Assembly: GCF_014649395.1 (NCBI RefSeq)
Contig: NZ_BMSY01000004.1
Coordinates: forward strand, 248,001 to 312,000
Direction of reading: 5' to 3'
Length of the DNA stretch: 64,000 nt
Source of the DNA: Streptomyces aureoverticillatus
GTDB lineage: Bacteria > Actinomycetota > Actinomycetes > Streptomycetales > Streptomycetaceae
Shown here: positions 1-29,500 of the stretch, piece by piece
Layout: every line of letters starts with the position of its first letter
Position numbering within the stretch: the stretch's first letter is position 1
Program-made: the position numbers and the translations under genes
Notes under the pieces: model-generated
Database searches by the model: none
The model's input: only the letters and a program-made list of their open reading frames with translations
What the model was told of the DNA's origin: nothing

Positions 1-17393
<17,393 letters not shown>

Positions 17394-17407
17394 GGTCGTG
17401 GGGGTCC

Positions 17408-20400
17408 TTACCGTTCGTCGTGGTCGCTGTCGCCGCGCGCGGCGTCTTCGAGTTCGCTGAGCACCTGCTCCTCCACCAGGTCGGCCAGGGCGGCGACCGT
17501 GCGGTGGACCAGGACGTCGCGGGGGGTGAGGCTCACGCCGAAGGCGTCGTTGGCCCGCGAGACGATGTGCAGGGCGCGCAGGGAGTCGCCGCCGAGCAGG
17601 AGGTAGTCGTCCTCCGCTCCCACCGTCGTGTGCAGGACCTCCTCCCAGATGTCGGCCAGGACCTCCTCGGTGGGGGTGCGGGGCGCGACACGGTCGGGCG
17701 TCTCCTCCAGTTCCGCGGGGGGTGCGGGCAGCGCGGCCCGGTCGGTCTTGCCGTTGTCGGTGAGCGGGAAGCTCTCCATGACGACGAACGCCGACGGCAC
17801 CATCGGGCCGGGCAGGGCACCCGCGGCCAGGGCGCGCAGTTCGGCTGCCGCCGGGGGTTCGGCCCCCGGTGCGGCCAGCAGGTGGGCGACCAGGCGCGGC
17901 AGGTCCGGCTCGTCCTCCCGCACGCTCACCACGGCGTCCAGGACGGCGGGGTGACGCGTGAGGACTGCCTCGACCTCGCCCGCCTCGATGCGGTGACCGC
18001 GCAGCTTGAGCTGGTGGTCGGTGCGGCCCAGGTAGTGGAGTTCGCCGCGGGCGTCGCGTCGTACGAGGTCTCCCGTGCGGTACATGCGGGTGCCGGGCGC
18101 ACCGAAGGGATCGGCGGTGAACCGGGACGCTGTAAGACCTGGCCGGTTGAGGTAGCCCCGGGCCAACGACGGCCCGCTGAGCCACAGTTCACCGGCCACA
18201 CCGTCCGGCACCGGCCGCAGCCGCGCGTCCAGCACATAGGCACCGCTGCCCGGCAGGCGGCGGCCGATCGGTGGGGCCGTGTCTTCCGGCTTCAGCGGAG
18301 CCGACCAGATGGCCACGACGGTGGCCTCGGTGGGCCCGTAGGAGTTGACCATCCGGTGGTGCGGTGCCCAGCGCGCGACCAACTCCGCCCCACACGCGTC
18401 AGCCCCGACCGTCAGGGTCTTCAGATCGGGCAGCGTCCCAGGGGTGTCCGACGGCAGCGTGGCCAGAGCGGCAGGCGGCAGCAGCGTGTGCGTGATACGC
18501 CCGCCCCGCAGCACCTCCGCCAACTCGGCACCCAGCAGCGGGCCGGGCGGGGGCACGACCAGACTCGCCCCCTGCGGCAGGGACATGCACAGTTCGAGCA
18601 CCGAGGCGTCGAAGCTGGGCGTGGCGAAGGCGAGAACCCGATCCCCGGGGCTGACGCGGTAGTGCGCGGCCTCGTTGGCGGCGAAACCCGCCAGACCCCG
18701 GTGAGTGACGACCACACCCTTGGGCGTGCCGGTCGAACCCGAGGTGTAGATGACGTACGCGGCATCGTCGAGCCGCAGCGGACGGACACGCTCGGCGTCC
18801 GTGGGCCGATGCCCCGACTCGACGCCCCATGGACCGGTGAGCAGACCGGTGACCTCTTCGGCGCCCAGGGTGAGAGCAGGCGCCGCGTCCCGCAGCATCA
18901 GCGCGATCCGCTCCTCCGGATACCCGGGGTCCACCGGCAGGAATGCCGCGCCCGCCTTGGCCACCGCGACCTGGGCCAGGACCATCTCCGCCGAACGCGG
19001 CAGAGTCACGGCGACGAGATCGCCGGGTCCCACACCCCGCGCGATGAGTCGATGCGCCAGCGCGTTCGCCCGCCCCTCCAACTCCGCGAAGGACAGCGAC
19101 AAGCCTGGCGCCTCCAGCGCCGGAGCCTCCGGGGCGCGATCCACGGCGGCCTCGACCAGGGCAGGCAGCGTGGCCGGTGCCACGGGCTCGATCTGCGGGC
19201 GGGCCGCACCCGCCAGCAACCGGGCCCGCTCGGCGGGCGGCAGCACATCGACGGCGTCCACCCGCGTGGCATCCGTCGCATCGGCCAGCTCGTGCAGCGT
19301 GTGCAGCAGCTGGTCGGCCAGGGAGCGGGCCGTGGTCGCTTCGAAGTAGCGGGGGTCGTAGCCGAGTTCGACGGAGAGCCGCTCGCCGGGTGAGATGACC
19401 ACGGTGAGGGGGTAGTTGGTGGCCTCGCGGGCTTCGAGGTCCCGCATCTGCACGCCGTGGGCGCCCGCGGTGCTGTCGTCGACCGGATAGTTCTCGAAGA
19501 CGAGCAGGCTGTCGAACAGGGGTGTACCGGCGGGCACTTCGGTGAAGGCGTGCAGGCGGGTGAGCGGTACGTGGCCGAAGCGGCGGTCCTCGGCCCGCGC
19601 GGACTGCGTCCGGCGCAGCCACGCCTCGCACGTGTCCCCGCCGTCCACGGTGGCCCTCGCGGGCAGCGTGGTGATGAACAGGCCGGTGATGGTGTCGGCG
19701 CCGGGCAGGTCGGAGGGCCGCCCGGAGACGGTGGTGCCGTAGCACACCTCCGTCTCGCCGCTCCACCGCGAGAGGAGCAGCCCCCAGGCACCTTCCACCA
19801 CGGTGTTGAGGGTCAGTCGGTGGCGGCGGGCGAACTCCTGGAGCCGCCGGGTGGAGTCCTCGCCGAGCCGCTGCGACAGCCAGGTGCCGGAGCAGGCCGT
19901 GGCGCCCAGGGCGGGCCTGCGGTCGTAGGGCAGGGCGGTGGGGGCGGTGAGTCCGGCGAGGGCGGTGCGCCAGTGCTCCTCGGCGCGGGCGGCGTCACGG
20001 CCGGCGAGCCACGCCGCGTAGTCCGCGAACGGGCGGCGGTCCGGCAGGCGCGGCTCGTCGCCCGCGACGAGCGCGGAGTGACAGGCCACGACGTCCGACA
20101 GGACGTGGAAGACGCTCCAGCCGTCGAGCAGGACGTGGTGGAACGTCCACACCACGCGCACCTCGTCCGGGGCGAGCCGGATCAGGGCGACGCGCAGCAG
20201 CGGCACGCCGTCGAGGGCGAGACCACGGGCCTTGTCCTCGGCGAGCAGCCGCTCCAGTTCCGCCGTGCGCCGTTCGGACGGCAGGGCGCTCCAGTCGTAC
20301 TCGGTGACGGGCAGGGGCGCGGCGCGGTGCACGGTCTGGAGCGGGACGGGCACGCCGCTCAGGACCACGGCGGTGCGCAGCACCGGGGTGCGGTCGACGA

Positions 20401-20550
20401 CGTGCTGCCAGGCGGCGGCCAGCAGACCGGTGTCGCGCACCCCGTCCATCACGAACGTGACCTGCTCGGTGTACACGCCCCCGCCGGGGTCGTCCATGCC
20501 GTGGACGACCATGCCGGACTGGGTGGGGGTGAGCGGGTAGACGTCCACGA
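17408..20550 (-). other. NRPS module 5: C(D-L)-A-T, aromatic-like residue
   Basis: The C domain starts [13 protein letters not shown] with HHVLLDGWS near 20130. The A domain pocket is D-A-L-L-T-G-S-V-V-(K), identical to module 4. The nearest published signature I recall is DALVTGAVVK (Tyr), so an aromatic or bulky hydrophobic residue is a weak prediction. The terminal carrier ([12 protein letters not shown] near 17590) departs from the LGGDSI of the E-linked carriers, as expected without an E domain. Confidence 0.8.
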
Positions 20551-23500
20551 TGTCGCGGCCGGTGCCCACGAGGCGGTCGACGTCCTCCTGGTCCAGCGGG
20601 GCCAGCGGGAAGTCCGACGGGGTGCGGCCCCCGGCATCGGGCTCGGCGCAGTGCCGCACGACGGTGCGCAGCTCCTCCGCCATCTCGGCGGCGAGACGGT
20701 CGACGGTGTCGCGCCGGTACACCTCGCGCGAGTACGACCAGGTGAACTCCAGGCGTTTGTCGGTGACATGGCCGAGGACGTCGATGAGGTGCGGACGCTC
20801 CGCGGCACGGTCCATGCCGCCGATGAGCCCGCCGTGGGGGGCGTGCAGCAGGCCGCCCGTCGGTGCGTTGCCGTCCTGCTGCCCGAGGTAGTTGAAGCCG
20901 AGCTGCGGCAGGCCGGGAAGCCGGTCCCCCGCCGTGGCGTGCAGATGGCGCAGGGCGCCGTAGCCAAGGCCGCCGCGTGGCACGGCGCGCAGGCTCTCCT
21001 TGACGGATTTCAGGGCGGAGCCGGTGTCCGCGTGCCGGGGCACGTCGAGGGCGACGGGATACATGCTGGTGAACCAGCCGACCGTACGGGACAGGTCGAC
21101 GTCGTCGAACAGTTCCTCCCGGCCGTGACTCTCCAGCGTGACCGCCACCCGGTCCCGTCCCGTCCAGCGCGCCACGACCCGGCCCAGGGCGCACAGCAGG
21201 ACGTCGTTCACGCGGGTGCGGTAGGCGTCGGGCACGTCCTGGAGCAACCTGCGGGTGTCCTCGCGGTCCAGGACGACCGTCACCGTCCCCTCGCAGGCGG
21301 CGGTGTTGGCGCCGGGCAGGTCGGTGGGCAGGGTGGCGTCCCCCGACACGGCCTGCCAGTGGGCGAGTTCGTCGTCGAAGCCGCCGGCGGCGGTGTGGTC
21401 GAGGAGCCGGCGCGCCCACGCCCGGAAGGACGTGGTCTTCGGCCCGAGGTCCACGGGCCGGCGGTCGCGCAGCGCACGGTAGGCGCTGTCCAGGTCCTCC
21501 AGGATCACGTGCCACGACACGGCGTCGACGACCAAGTGGTGGGCGGCCAGGAGCAGGACGGGCCGCCCGTCTCCGTCGGGGCGGCACAGCGCGGCCCTGA
21601 ACAGCGGCGCGGCGGACAGGTCGAACCCGCCGCTCAGGCGCTCGGCCAGCTCGTGCGGCGCCGCGTCGGTGCCTTCCGGGGTGCGCCGCGGCAGGTGGTG
21701 CACCTCCAGGTGGACCCCGGCGCCGGGGGCGGTGCCGTACTGCTGCCAGTGCCCGTCGGCGTCCTTCTCGTAGCGCAGCCGCAGGGCGTCGTGGTGTTCG
21801 AGGACCGCGGCGAGCGCGCCGCGCAGCAGCGTCTCGTCGGTGTCGGCGGCCAGTTGGTGCGAGACCCCCTGGGTGAGGCGCGCCGGGTCGCCGGTGAGGG
21901 TGTCGAACAGCCAGTGCTGTACGGGCGTCAGCGGCGCCTCGCCCACGACCGGGCCCTGTTCGGCACGCGGCGCCGTGGCGGGCAGGTCCTCGGCCGCCAC
22001 GGCCAGCTCCGCGATCGTCTGGTGCTGGAACAGGTGCCGGGGAGTGAGGGCGAAACCGGCCCGGCGGGCGGCGGAGACGATCTGGATGCCGAGGATGGAG
22101 TCGCCGCCGAGGGTGAAGTAGTTGTCGCGCACGCCCACGTCGGGCACGCGGAGCACCTCGGACCAGATGGCGGCGAGCGTCTTCTCGGCGCCGGTGCGCG
22201 GCGCGTGCTCCCCGCCTCCGGTGTCACCGGCCGGCCACACCGGCTCGGGCAGCGCCCGGCGGTCCAGCTTCCCGGTGGCGCCGAGCGGCAGCTCCGCCAG
22301 CGGCACCACCACGGACGGCACCAAGTGGTCGGGCAACGTGAGCGCGAGGAAGGCGCGCAGTTCGGCGGAATCCGGGACGTCGGCGCTGTCGGCGCTGTCG
22401 GGCACCGCGTACGCCACGAGGCGCCGGTGGCCGTCGTGCTCGACCACCCGGGCCGCGGCCGCGGACACCTGCGGGTGCCGGGCGAGGGCGGACTCCACCT
22501 CGCCCAGTTCGATGCGGAAGCCGCGCAACTTCACCTGGTGGTCGGTGCGGCCCAGGTAGTGGAGTTCGCCGCGGGCGTCGCGTCGTACGAGGTCTCCCGT
22601 GCGGTACATGCGGGTGCCGGGCGCACCGAAGGGATCGGCGGTGAACCGGGACGCGGTAAGACCTGGCCGGTTGAGGTAGCCGCGCGCCAACGACGGCCCG
22701 CTGAGCCACAGTTCACCGGGAACGCCATCGGGCACCGGCCGCAGCCGCGCGTCCAGCACATAGGCACCGCTGCCCGGCAGCCGCCTTCCGATGGGCGGGG
22801 CCATGCCATCCGGCTCCAGCGGAGCCGACCAGGTGGCGACCACAGTGGCCTCGGTGGGCCCGTAGGAGTTGACCATCCGGTGGTGCGGCGCCCAGCGCGC
22901 GACCAACTCCGCCCCACACGCGTCAGCCCCGACCGTCAGGGTCTTCAGATCGGGCAATGTGCCAGGGGTGTCCGACGGCAGCGTGGCCAGAGCGGCAGGC
23001 GGCAGCAGCGTGTGCGTGATGCGCCCATCGCGCAGCACCTCGGCCAGTTCCGCACCGAGCAGCGGGCCGGGCCGCGGGACCACGAGGCGGGCCCCTTGGG
23101 GCAGGGACATGCACAGTTCGAGCACCGAGGCGTCGAAGCTGGGGGTGGCGAAGGCGAGAACCCGGTCGTCTGGGCTGACGCCATAGTGCGCGGCCTCGTT
23201 GGCGGCGAAACCCGCCAGTCCCCGGTGAGTGACGACCACGCCCTTGGGCGTGCCGGTCGAACCCGAGGTGTAGATGACGTACGCGGCATCATCGAGCCGC
23301 AGCGGACGGACCCGGTCGGCGTCCGTGGGCCGGAGCCGTGCTTCCTGATCCTGGTCGCCGGTGAGCAGGCCGGAGATCTGGTCGGCTCCGAGGGTCACGG
23401 CAGGGGCCGCGTCCTGGAGCATCAAGGCGATCCGCTCCTCCGGATACCCGGGGTCCACCGGCAGGAACGCCGCGCCCGCCTTGGCCACCGCGACCTGGGC

Positions 23501-26500
23501 CAGGACCATCTCCGCCGAACGCGGCAAGGTGAGGGCGACGATGTCACCGGGTCCCACGCCCTGCGCGATGAGCCGGTGCGCCAGCGCGTTCGCCCGCACC
23601 TCCAACTCCGCGAACGACCACAGCAGCCCCGGCGCCTCCAGCGCGGGTGCGTCCGGGGTGCGGTCCACCGCGGCTTCGACCAGGGCGGGCAAGGTGGCCG
23701 GTGCCACGGCGTCGATCTGCGGACGGGCCGCACCCGCCAGCAACCGGGCCCGCTCGGCGGGCGGCAGCACATCGACGGCATCCACCCGCGTCGCATCCGT
23801 CGCATCGGCCAGCTCGTGCAGCGTGTGCAGCAGCTGGTCGGCCAGGGAGCGGGCCGTGGACTCCTCGAAACAGTGGGGGTCGTAGCCGAGTTCGACGGAG
23901 AGCCGCTCACCCGGCGAGATCATCACGGTGAGCGGATAGTTGGTCGGTTCCAGGTCGCGTTCCTGCTCGACGGCGAGGCCGTGGCGGGCCAGGGCGCCCG
24001 CGTCGAACGGGTAGTTCTCGAAGACCACGATGCTGTCGAACAGGCTGGTGCCGCCGGGGATGTCGCTCCAGGTCTGCATCTGGGCGAGGGAGACGAAGTC
24101 GTGGCGTCGGGACTCCGACTGGGCGGCCTGGAGCTCGCCGAGCCAGTCCAGGAGGCGCCGCTGCCCGTCGACGTGCGCCCGCGTGGGCAGCGTGTTGATG
24201 AACAGGCCGACCATCGAGGTCACGCCCGGCAGGTCGGCCGGGCGCCCGGAGACGGTCGTACCGAACACGACGTCGTCACCGCCGCCGTAGCGGGAGAGGA
24301 GCAGCGCCCAGGCGCCCTGGAGCATGGTGTTGACGGTCAGTCCGGCCTGCTGCGCGGTCTCCCCCAGCCGCGCCGTCACGCCGGCGTCGAGCGTCACGCG
24401 GACCGAACCGGACGAGGACGCGTGGTGCGCCTCGGCGGGCCACCGGTCCCGGGGCAGCGGCGTGGGCGCGGAGAACCCGGCCAGGGCCGTACGCCAGTAC
24501 CGCTCGGCCCGCTCGGTGTCCTGGCCGGCCAGCCAGCCCAGGTAGTCGGCGAAGGGTGCCCGGTCGGGAACCTCGGGGCGGCGGCCGCCGGTCAGGGCCG
24601 CGTACCGCTCGCACACCTCGTCGAAGACCTGGGCGGCGCTCCACCCGTCGAGCAGCACGTGGTGGAACGTCCACACCATCCGCACCCGTTCCGGCGCGAG
24701 CCGGATGAGGGTGAGCCGCATCAGCGGTGCCGCGCCCAGGTCGACGCCGGCCGCGCGGTCCGCGGCGAGCAGCCGGTCCATCTCCTGGTCGCGGCGCTCG
24801 GCGGGCCAGGTGGTCCAGTCGTGGTGGGTGACGGGCACGGTGGCCCGCCGCTGCACGACCTGGAGCGGTTCGGCGGTCTCCTGCCACTCCAGGCGGGTGC
24901 GCAGCACCGGGTTGGCGTCCGCCGTGTGCTGCCACGCCTCGGCCAGGGCCTGCGGGTCCGTGACGCCGCACAGCACCAGTTGGACCTGGTTGACGTAGGT
25001 GCGGCCGTCCGGGTCCAGGAGGCTGTGGAACAGCATGCCCGCCTGCATCGGCGTCAGCGGGTAGAGGTCCGCGACGGTGCGGCCGTCCCCGACGACCCGG
25101 TCGAGGGCCGTCTGGTCCAGGCGGGCCAGCGGGAAGTCCGACGGGGTCCGGCCGCCGGCGTCCGGGCGCGTGCAGTGGGCGACGATGCCTTCCAGGGCCT
25201 GGAGCATGCCGGACGCGAGGCCCACGACGGTCTCCTCGCGGTGCAGCCGGTGGCTGTAGTGCCAGGTGATCTCCAACTGGTCGTCCTCGACGCGGGCCAC
25301 CACGTCCAGCAGGTGCGGGCGCACCGACTCGGGTGCCTCGGCGCCGCCGAGCCCGCCGGGCACGGAGCGCACGAGGGCGCCGTCGTCGCGGTTGCCGTCG
25401 GTCCAGCCGAACCGACCCAGGTAGTTGAAGCTGACAGCGGCCGTCGGCACGCCGGTGAGCCGGTCGTCCCCGGCCAGGTACCGCAGGGCGCCATAGCCGA
25501 TGCCCCGGTCGGGAACCGACCGGAGCTGCTCCTTCACGGCCTTCAGGGCGGTGCCCCAGTCCCCGTCCGGCACGGCGAGCGCGACCGGGTACAGGGAGGT
25601 GAACCAGCCGACCGTGCGCGACAGGTCGATGTCGTCGAACAGCTGGTCCTCGCGGCCGTGCCCCTCAAGGCCGACAGCGACGGTCCGCCGCCCGGTCCAC
25701 TCGGCGAGGACCCGGCCGAGGGCGGTCAGGAGCGCGTCGTCGATCCGGGTGCGGTAGGCGCCGGGCACCTCGCGCAGCAGCGCGTCGGTGCGCTGCCGGT
25801 CGAGACGTACGGTGACCTCACGGACGTCGGCCATGGTGTTGCCGCCGTCGGCCTCGCCGGCCCCGCCGTCAAGGGGCTCGACGGGCAGCGGCGCCGCGCA
25901 GTGCCGGGACACGTCCTCCCAGTGCTCGCGCTGGGCGGCGAAGCCACCGGAGTCGGTGTGCGCGTGCAGACGGCGCGCCCACTCCTGGACGGAGGTGGTG
26001 CGCCCCGCGAGCCGCACCGGCTCCCCGTCCCGTGCCTGCTGGTAGGCGGTCTCCAGGTCCTCCAGGAGTACGCGCCAGGAGACGCCGTCGACCACCAGGT
26101 GATGCACCGTCAGGAGCAACCGCGGGCGGACCCCGGTGAACAGACGGGCGGTGAGGAGCGGGCCGGTGTCGAGGCGGAAGGCGGCGTGCGCCTCGGCCGT
26201 GAGGCGGGCCTCGGTCTCCTCCGCGGCCGCGGGGTCCAGGCCGCTCAGGTCGTGGACTTCGAGGAGTTCGGGTGCCGCGGCCCCGGCATCGGCGCACGTC
26301 TGCCGCCACGCCCCGCCGTCCTGCCGGTCGAAGCGCGCGCGCAGGGCGTCGTGGTGGGCCCAGAGGGCGGCGAGCGCGCGGCGCAGGGCGTCGGGGTCGG
26401 CGTCCTCGGACGTCTCGACGACGAGGGACTGGTTGAAGAACTCCGGGCGGTGCGGGCTCGCGTCCAGGAACCAGTGCTGGATGGGCGTGAGCGCCACTTC

Positions 26501-29500
26501 CCCGGCCACCGGGTCGGTACCGGCGACGGGTGCGGCGGTGCCGCCGGCGGCGGCGAGGGCGGCGATGGTGGGGTGCCGGAACAGGTCGCGCGGGGTGAGG
26601 GCGAGACCGGCGGCGCGGGCGCGCGAGACGACCTGGATGCTGAGGATGGAGTCGCCGCCCAGCATGAAGAAGTTGTCGTCGGCGCCTACGCGTGCCACGC
26701 CGAGCAGGTCCGCCCAGATGTCACTGAGAACCTGCTCGGCCCCGGTGCGCGGGGCGCGATAGGCGGTGTCGCCGGTCGCCGACCAGTCCGGTTCGGGCAG
26801 CCTGCGGCGGTCCACCTTGCCGTTGGCCGTCAGCGGCAGCTCCGGCACGCTGACGAAGGCGGCGGGCAGCATGTAGTCGGGCAGGTCCGCCGACAGGTGG
26901 GCGCGCAGCTCCGCCGCGTCCGGGGCCACCGCGCCCGGGGCCGGTACGAGGTGGGCGGCCAGGCGCTTGCGTCCGGCGTGCTCGTACAGGGACACGACCG
27001 CTTCGGCGACGGCCGGGTGGGCCGTGAGCCGGGCCTCGATCTCGGCGGGCTCGACACGGAAGCCGCGAATCTTGATCTGGTCGTCCGCGCGTCCCACGAA
27101 GCGCAGTTCACCGTCGCCGCTCCAGCGCACGATGTCGCCGGTGCGGTACATGCGGGTGCCGGGCGGGCCGAACGGGTCGGCGAGATAGCGGGCGGCGGTG
27201 GCGCCGGGCAGTCCGGCGTAGCCGCGGGCCAGACCGGCGCCGGCGATGTACAACTCCCCTGGGATGCCCGGAGGTTGGGGCTGCAGCGCGTCGTCGAGGA
27301 CGTACACCCGGGTGTTGTCCAGGGGCCGTCCGATGGGCAGCACGGCGGGCAGCGGGTCGCCGGCGCGGTAGGGGCGCCGGGTGGCGAACGTGGTGGTCTC
27401 GGTGGGGCCGTAGCCGTCGACGACCGTCAGGCCGGGGCAGGCGTCCAGGACCCGGGCGACCACCGCGCCGGGCACGGCCTCACCACCGGTCCACACCTCG
27501 GTGGCACCGCGCAGGCAGGTCGGGTCCTCCTGGGCGAGCAGGCGGAAGAGACCCGCGGTGAGCCACAGGCACCGCACGCCCTGCTCGGTGATCGCGCGGC
27601 GTACGCCGGCGGCGTCCAGGTCGTCCGGCGGCGCGAGCACCGCGGTCCCTCCGTGCAGCAGCGGTACCCACAGCTCGTACGTCGAGGCGTCGAAGGCGTG
27701 CGGGGAGTGCACAAGAACCCGCTCGTGCCCGGCGAAGGCGCGGTCGAGGGCGAGCGCGGCGACGTCCCGGTGCCGCACGGCGACACCCTTGGGGATGCCG
27801 GTGGAGCCCGAGGTGAACATCAGGTACTGGACGTTGTCGGGGTGCACGAGGGGGATGTCCGGCGCGTCGGACGCCGGCCCGCCGGACGCCCGTCCGTCGG
27901 ACAGCGGCCCGTCGGCGGCCACGTCGTGGAGACCGCCGCCGAAGCCGTCGCCCAGGTCGCCGTCGACGCGCAGCACGGTGCCGTCGGGCAGCACGTCCCG
28001 CGCCCTCTCCTGCCAGGCGGCGTCGGTGAGCATCAGCCCCGTGCCCACGTCGGTGAGCATGCGCCGCAGCCGCTCGCCGGGGGCCCTGCCGTCCAGCGGG
28101 ACGTACACGCCGCCGGTGCGGGCGAGGGCGAGCTGCGCGACGACGAGGGTGATCGAACGGTTCATCAGGACGCCCACCGGAACTTCCGCCGTGACGCCGA
28201 GCGCGGTGAGCCGGGGGGCGAGGGCCGCGGCCCGGTCGTCCAACTCTCCGTAGGTGAGCCGTTCGTCTCCCGATACCAGGGCGACGGCGTCGGGCGTGCG
28301 CCGCACCTGGGCCGCGAACAGGTCCGCCGCGGTGACGTCCGGGGTGTCCGTGGCGGTCTCGTTCCAGGTCTCGAGCACCTGGTGGCGGCGGGCGGGCGTC
28401 AGCAGGGGCAGCCGAGCGGGCGCGCGGTCCGGCCCGGTGGTCATGCCTTCCAGGAGGACGGTCAGGTACTCGGCCATCCGTGCGGCGGTGGCGGCGTCGA
28501 ACAGCTCGGGGTCGTACCCGACCCTCAGGGCCAGCTCCGTCCCGGGGTACGCCACCAGGCTGAGCGGGTAGTTGGTGGTCTCGATGCCGTCGAGCTCGCT
28601 GAGTCGCAGCCCGTGGGCGGCGGCGAGGTCGTCGTCCACCGGGTAGTTCTCGAAGACCACGATGCTGTCGAACAGGGCGGCGCGTTCGGGGAGTTCGGTG
28701 AACGCCTTCATCCGCGTGAGCGGCACGTAGTCGAAGCGGCGGTCCTCGCTCTGGTCGCGCTGGAGACCCCGCAGCCAGTCGAGCAGGGTGCCGTCGCGCG
28801 CCACGGTGACGCGGGTGGGCAGGGTCGCGATGAACAGCCCCGTCATGTCCTCGGCGCCGGGGAGCTCGGGCGGCCGGCCGGAGACGGTGGTGCCGAAGAC
28901 GACGTCGTCCCGGCCCGCCTGCCGGCTCAGGAGCAGTGCCCACGCGCCCTGGACGAGGGTGTTGACGGTGAGCCCCGCCGTCCTCGCGAGGTCTTCGAGC
29001 GCCCGGCTGGTGGCCTCGGGCACGGTGACGCGGACCGCTTCCGTGGACTCGGCGTGGTGGCTCTCGCGGGGCTCGCGGTCGTAGGGCAGCGCGGTGGTCT
29101 CGGTCAGGCCGGTGAGGCGGTCCTGCCAGTGGCGTTCGGCCTCCGCCCGGTCGCGCTCGCGCAGCCAGGCCACGTAGTCGCGGTACGGACGCCGGCCGGG
29201 CCTCTCCTCGGGGGCGCCGTCGGCCACCGGGGTGCCGGTGAGGCGGGCGTGCCGGGCGAAGACGTCGGACAGGACGTGGAACAGGCTCCAGCCGTCGAGG
29301 ATCAGGTGGTGGAAGGACCACACCACGCGCACGGCGGTGTCGGAGAGCCGGACGAGGACCAGGCGCTGGAGCGGGGCCGGCGTCAGATCGACGCCGCGCT
29401 CGCGGTCCTGGTCGAGGAAGTCCCGCAGCCTGGTCGCCCGCTCGTCCTCGCCGAGGCCGCGCCAGTCGAGGTGGGTGACCGGGACGGCCGCGTGGCGCCG

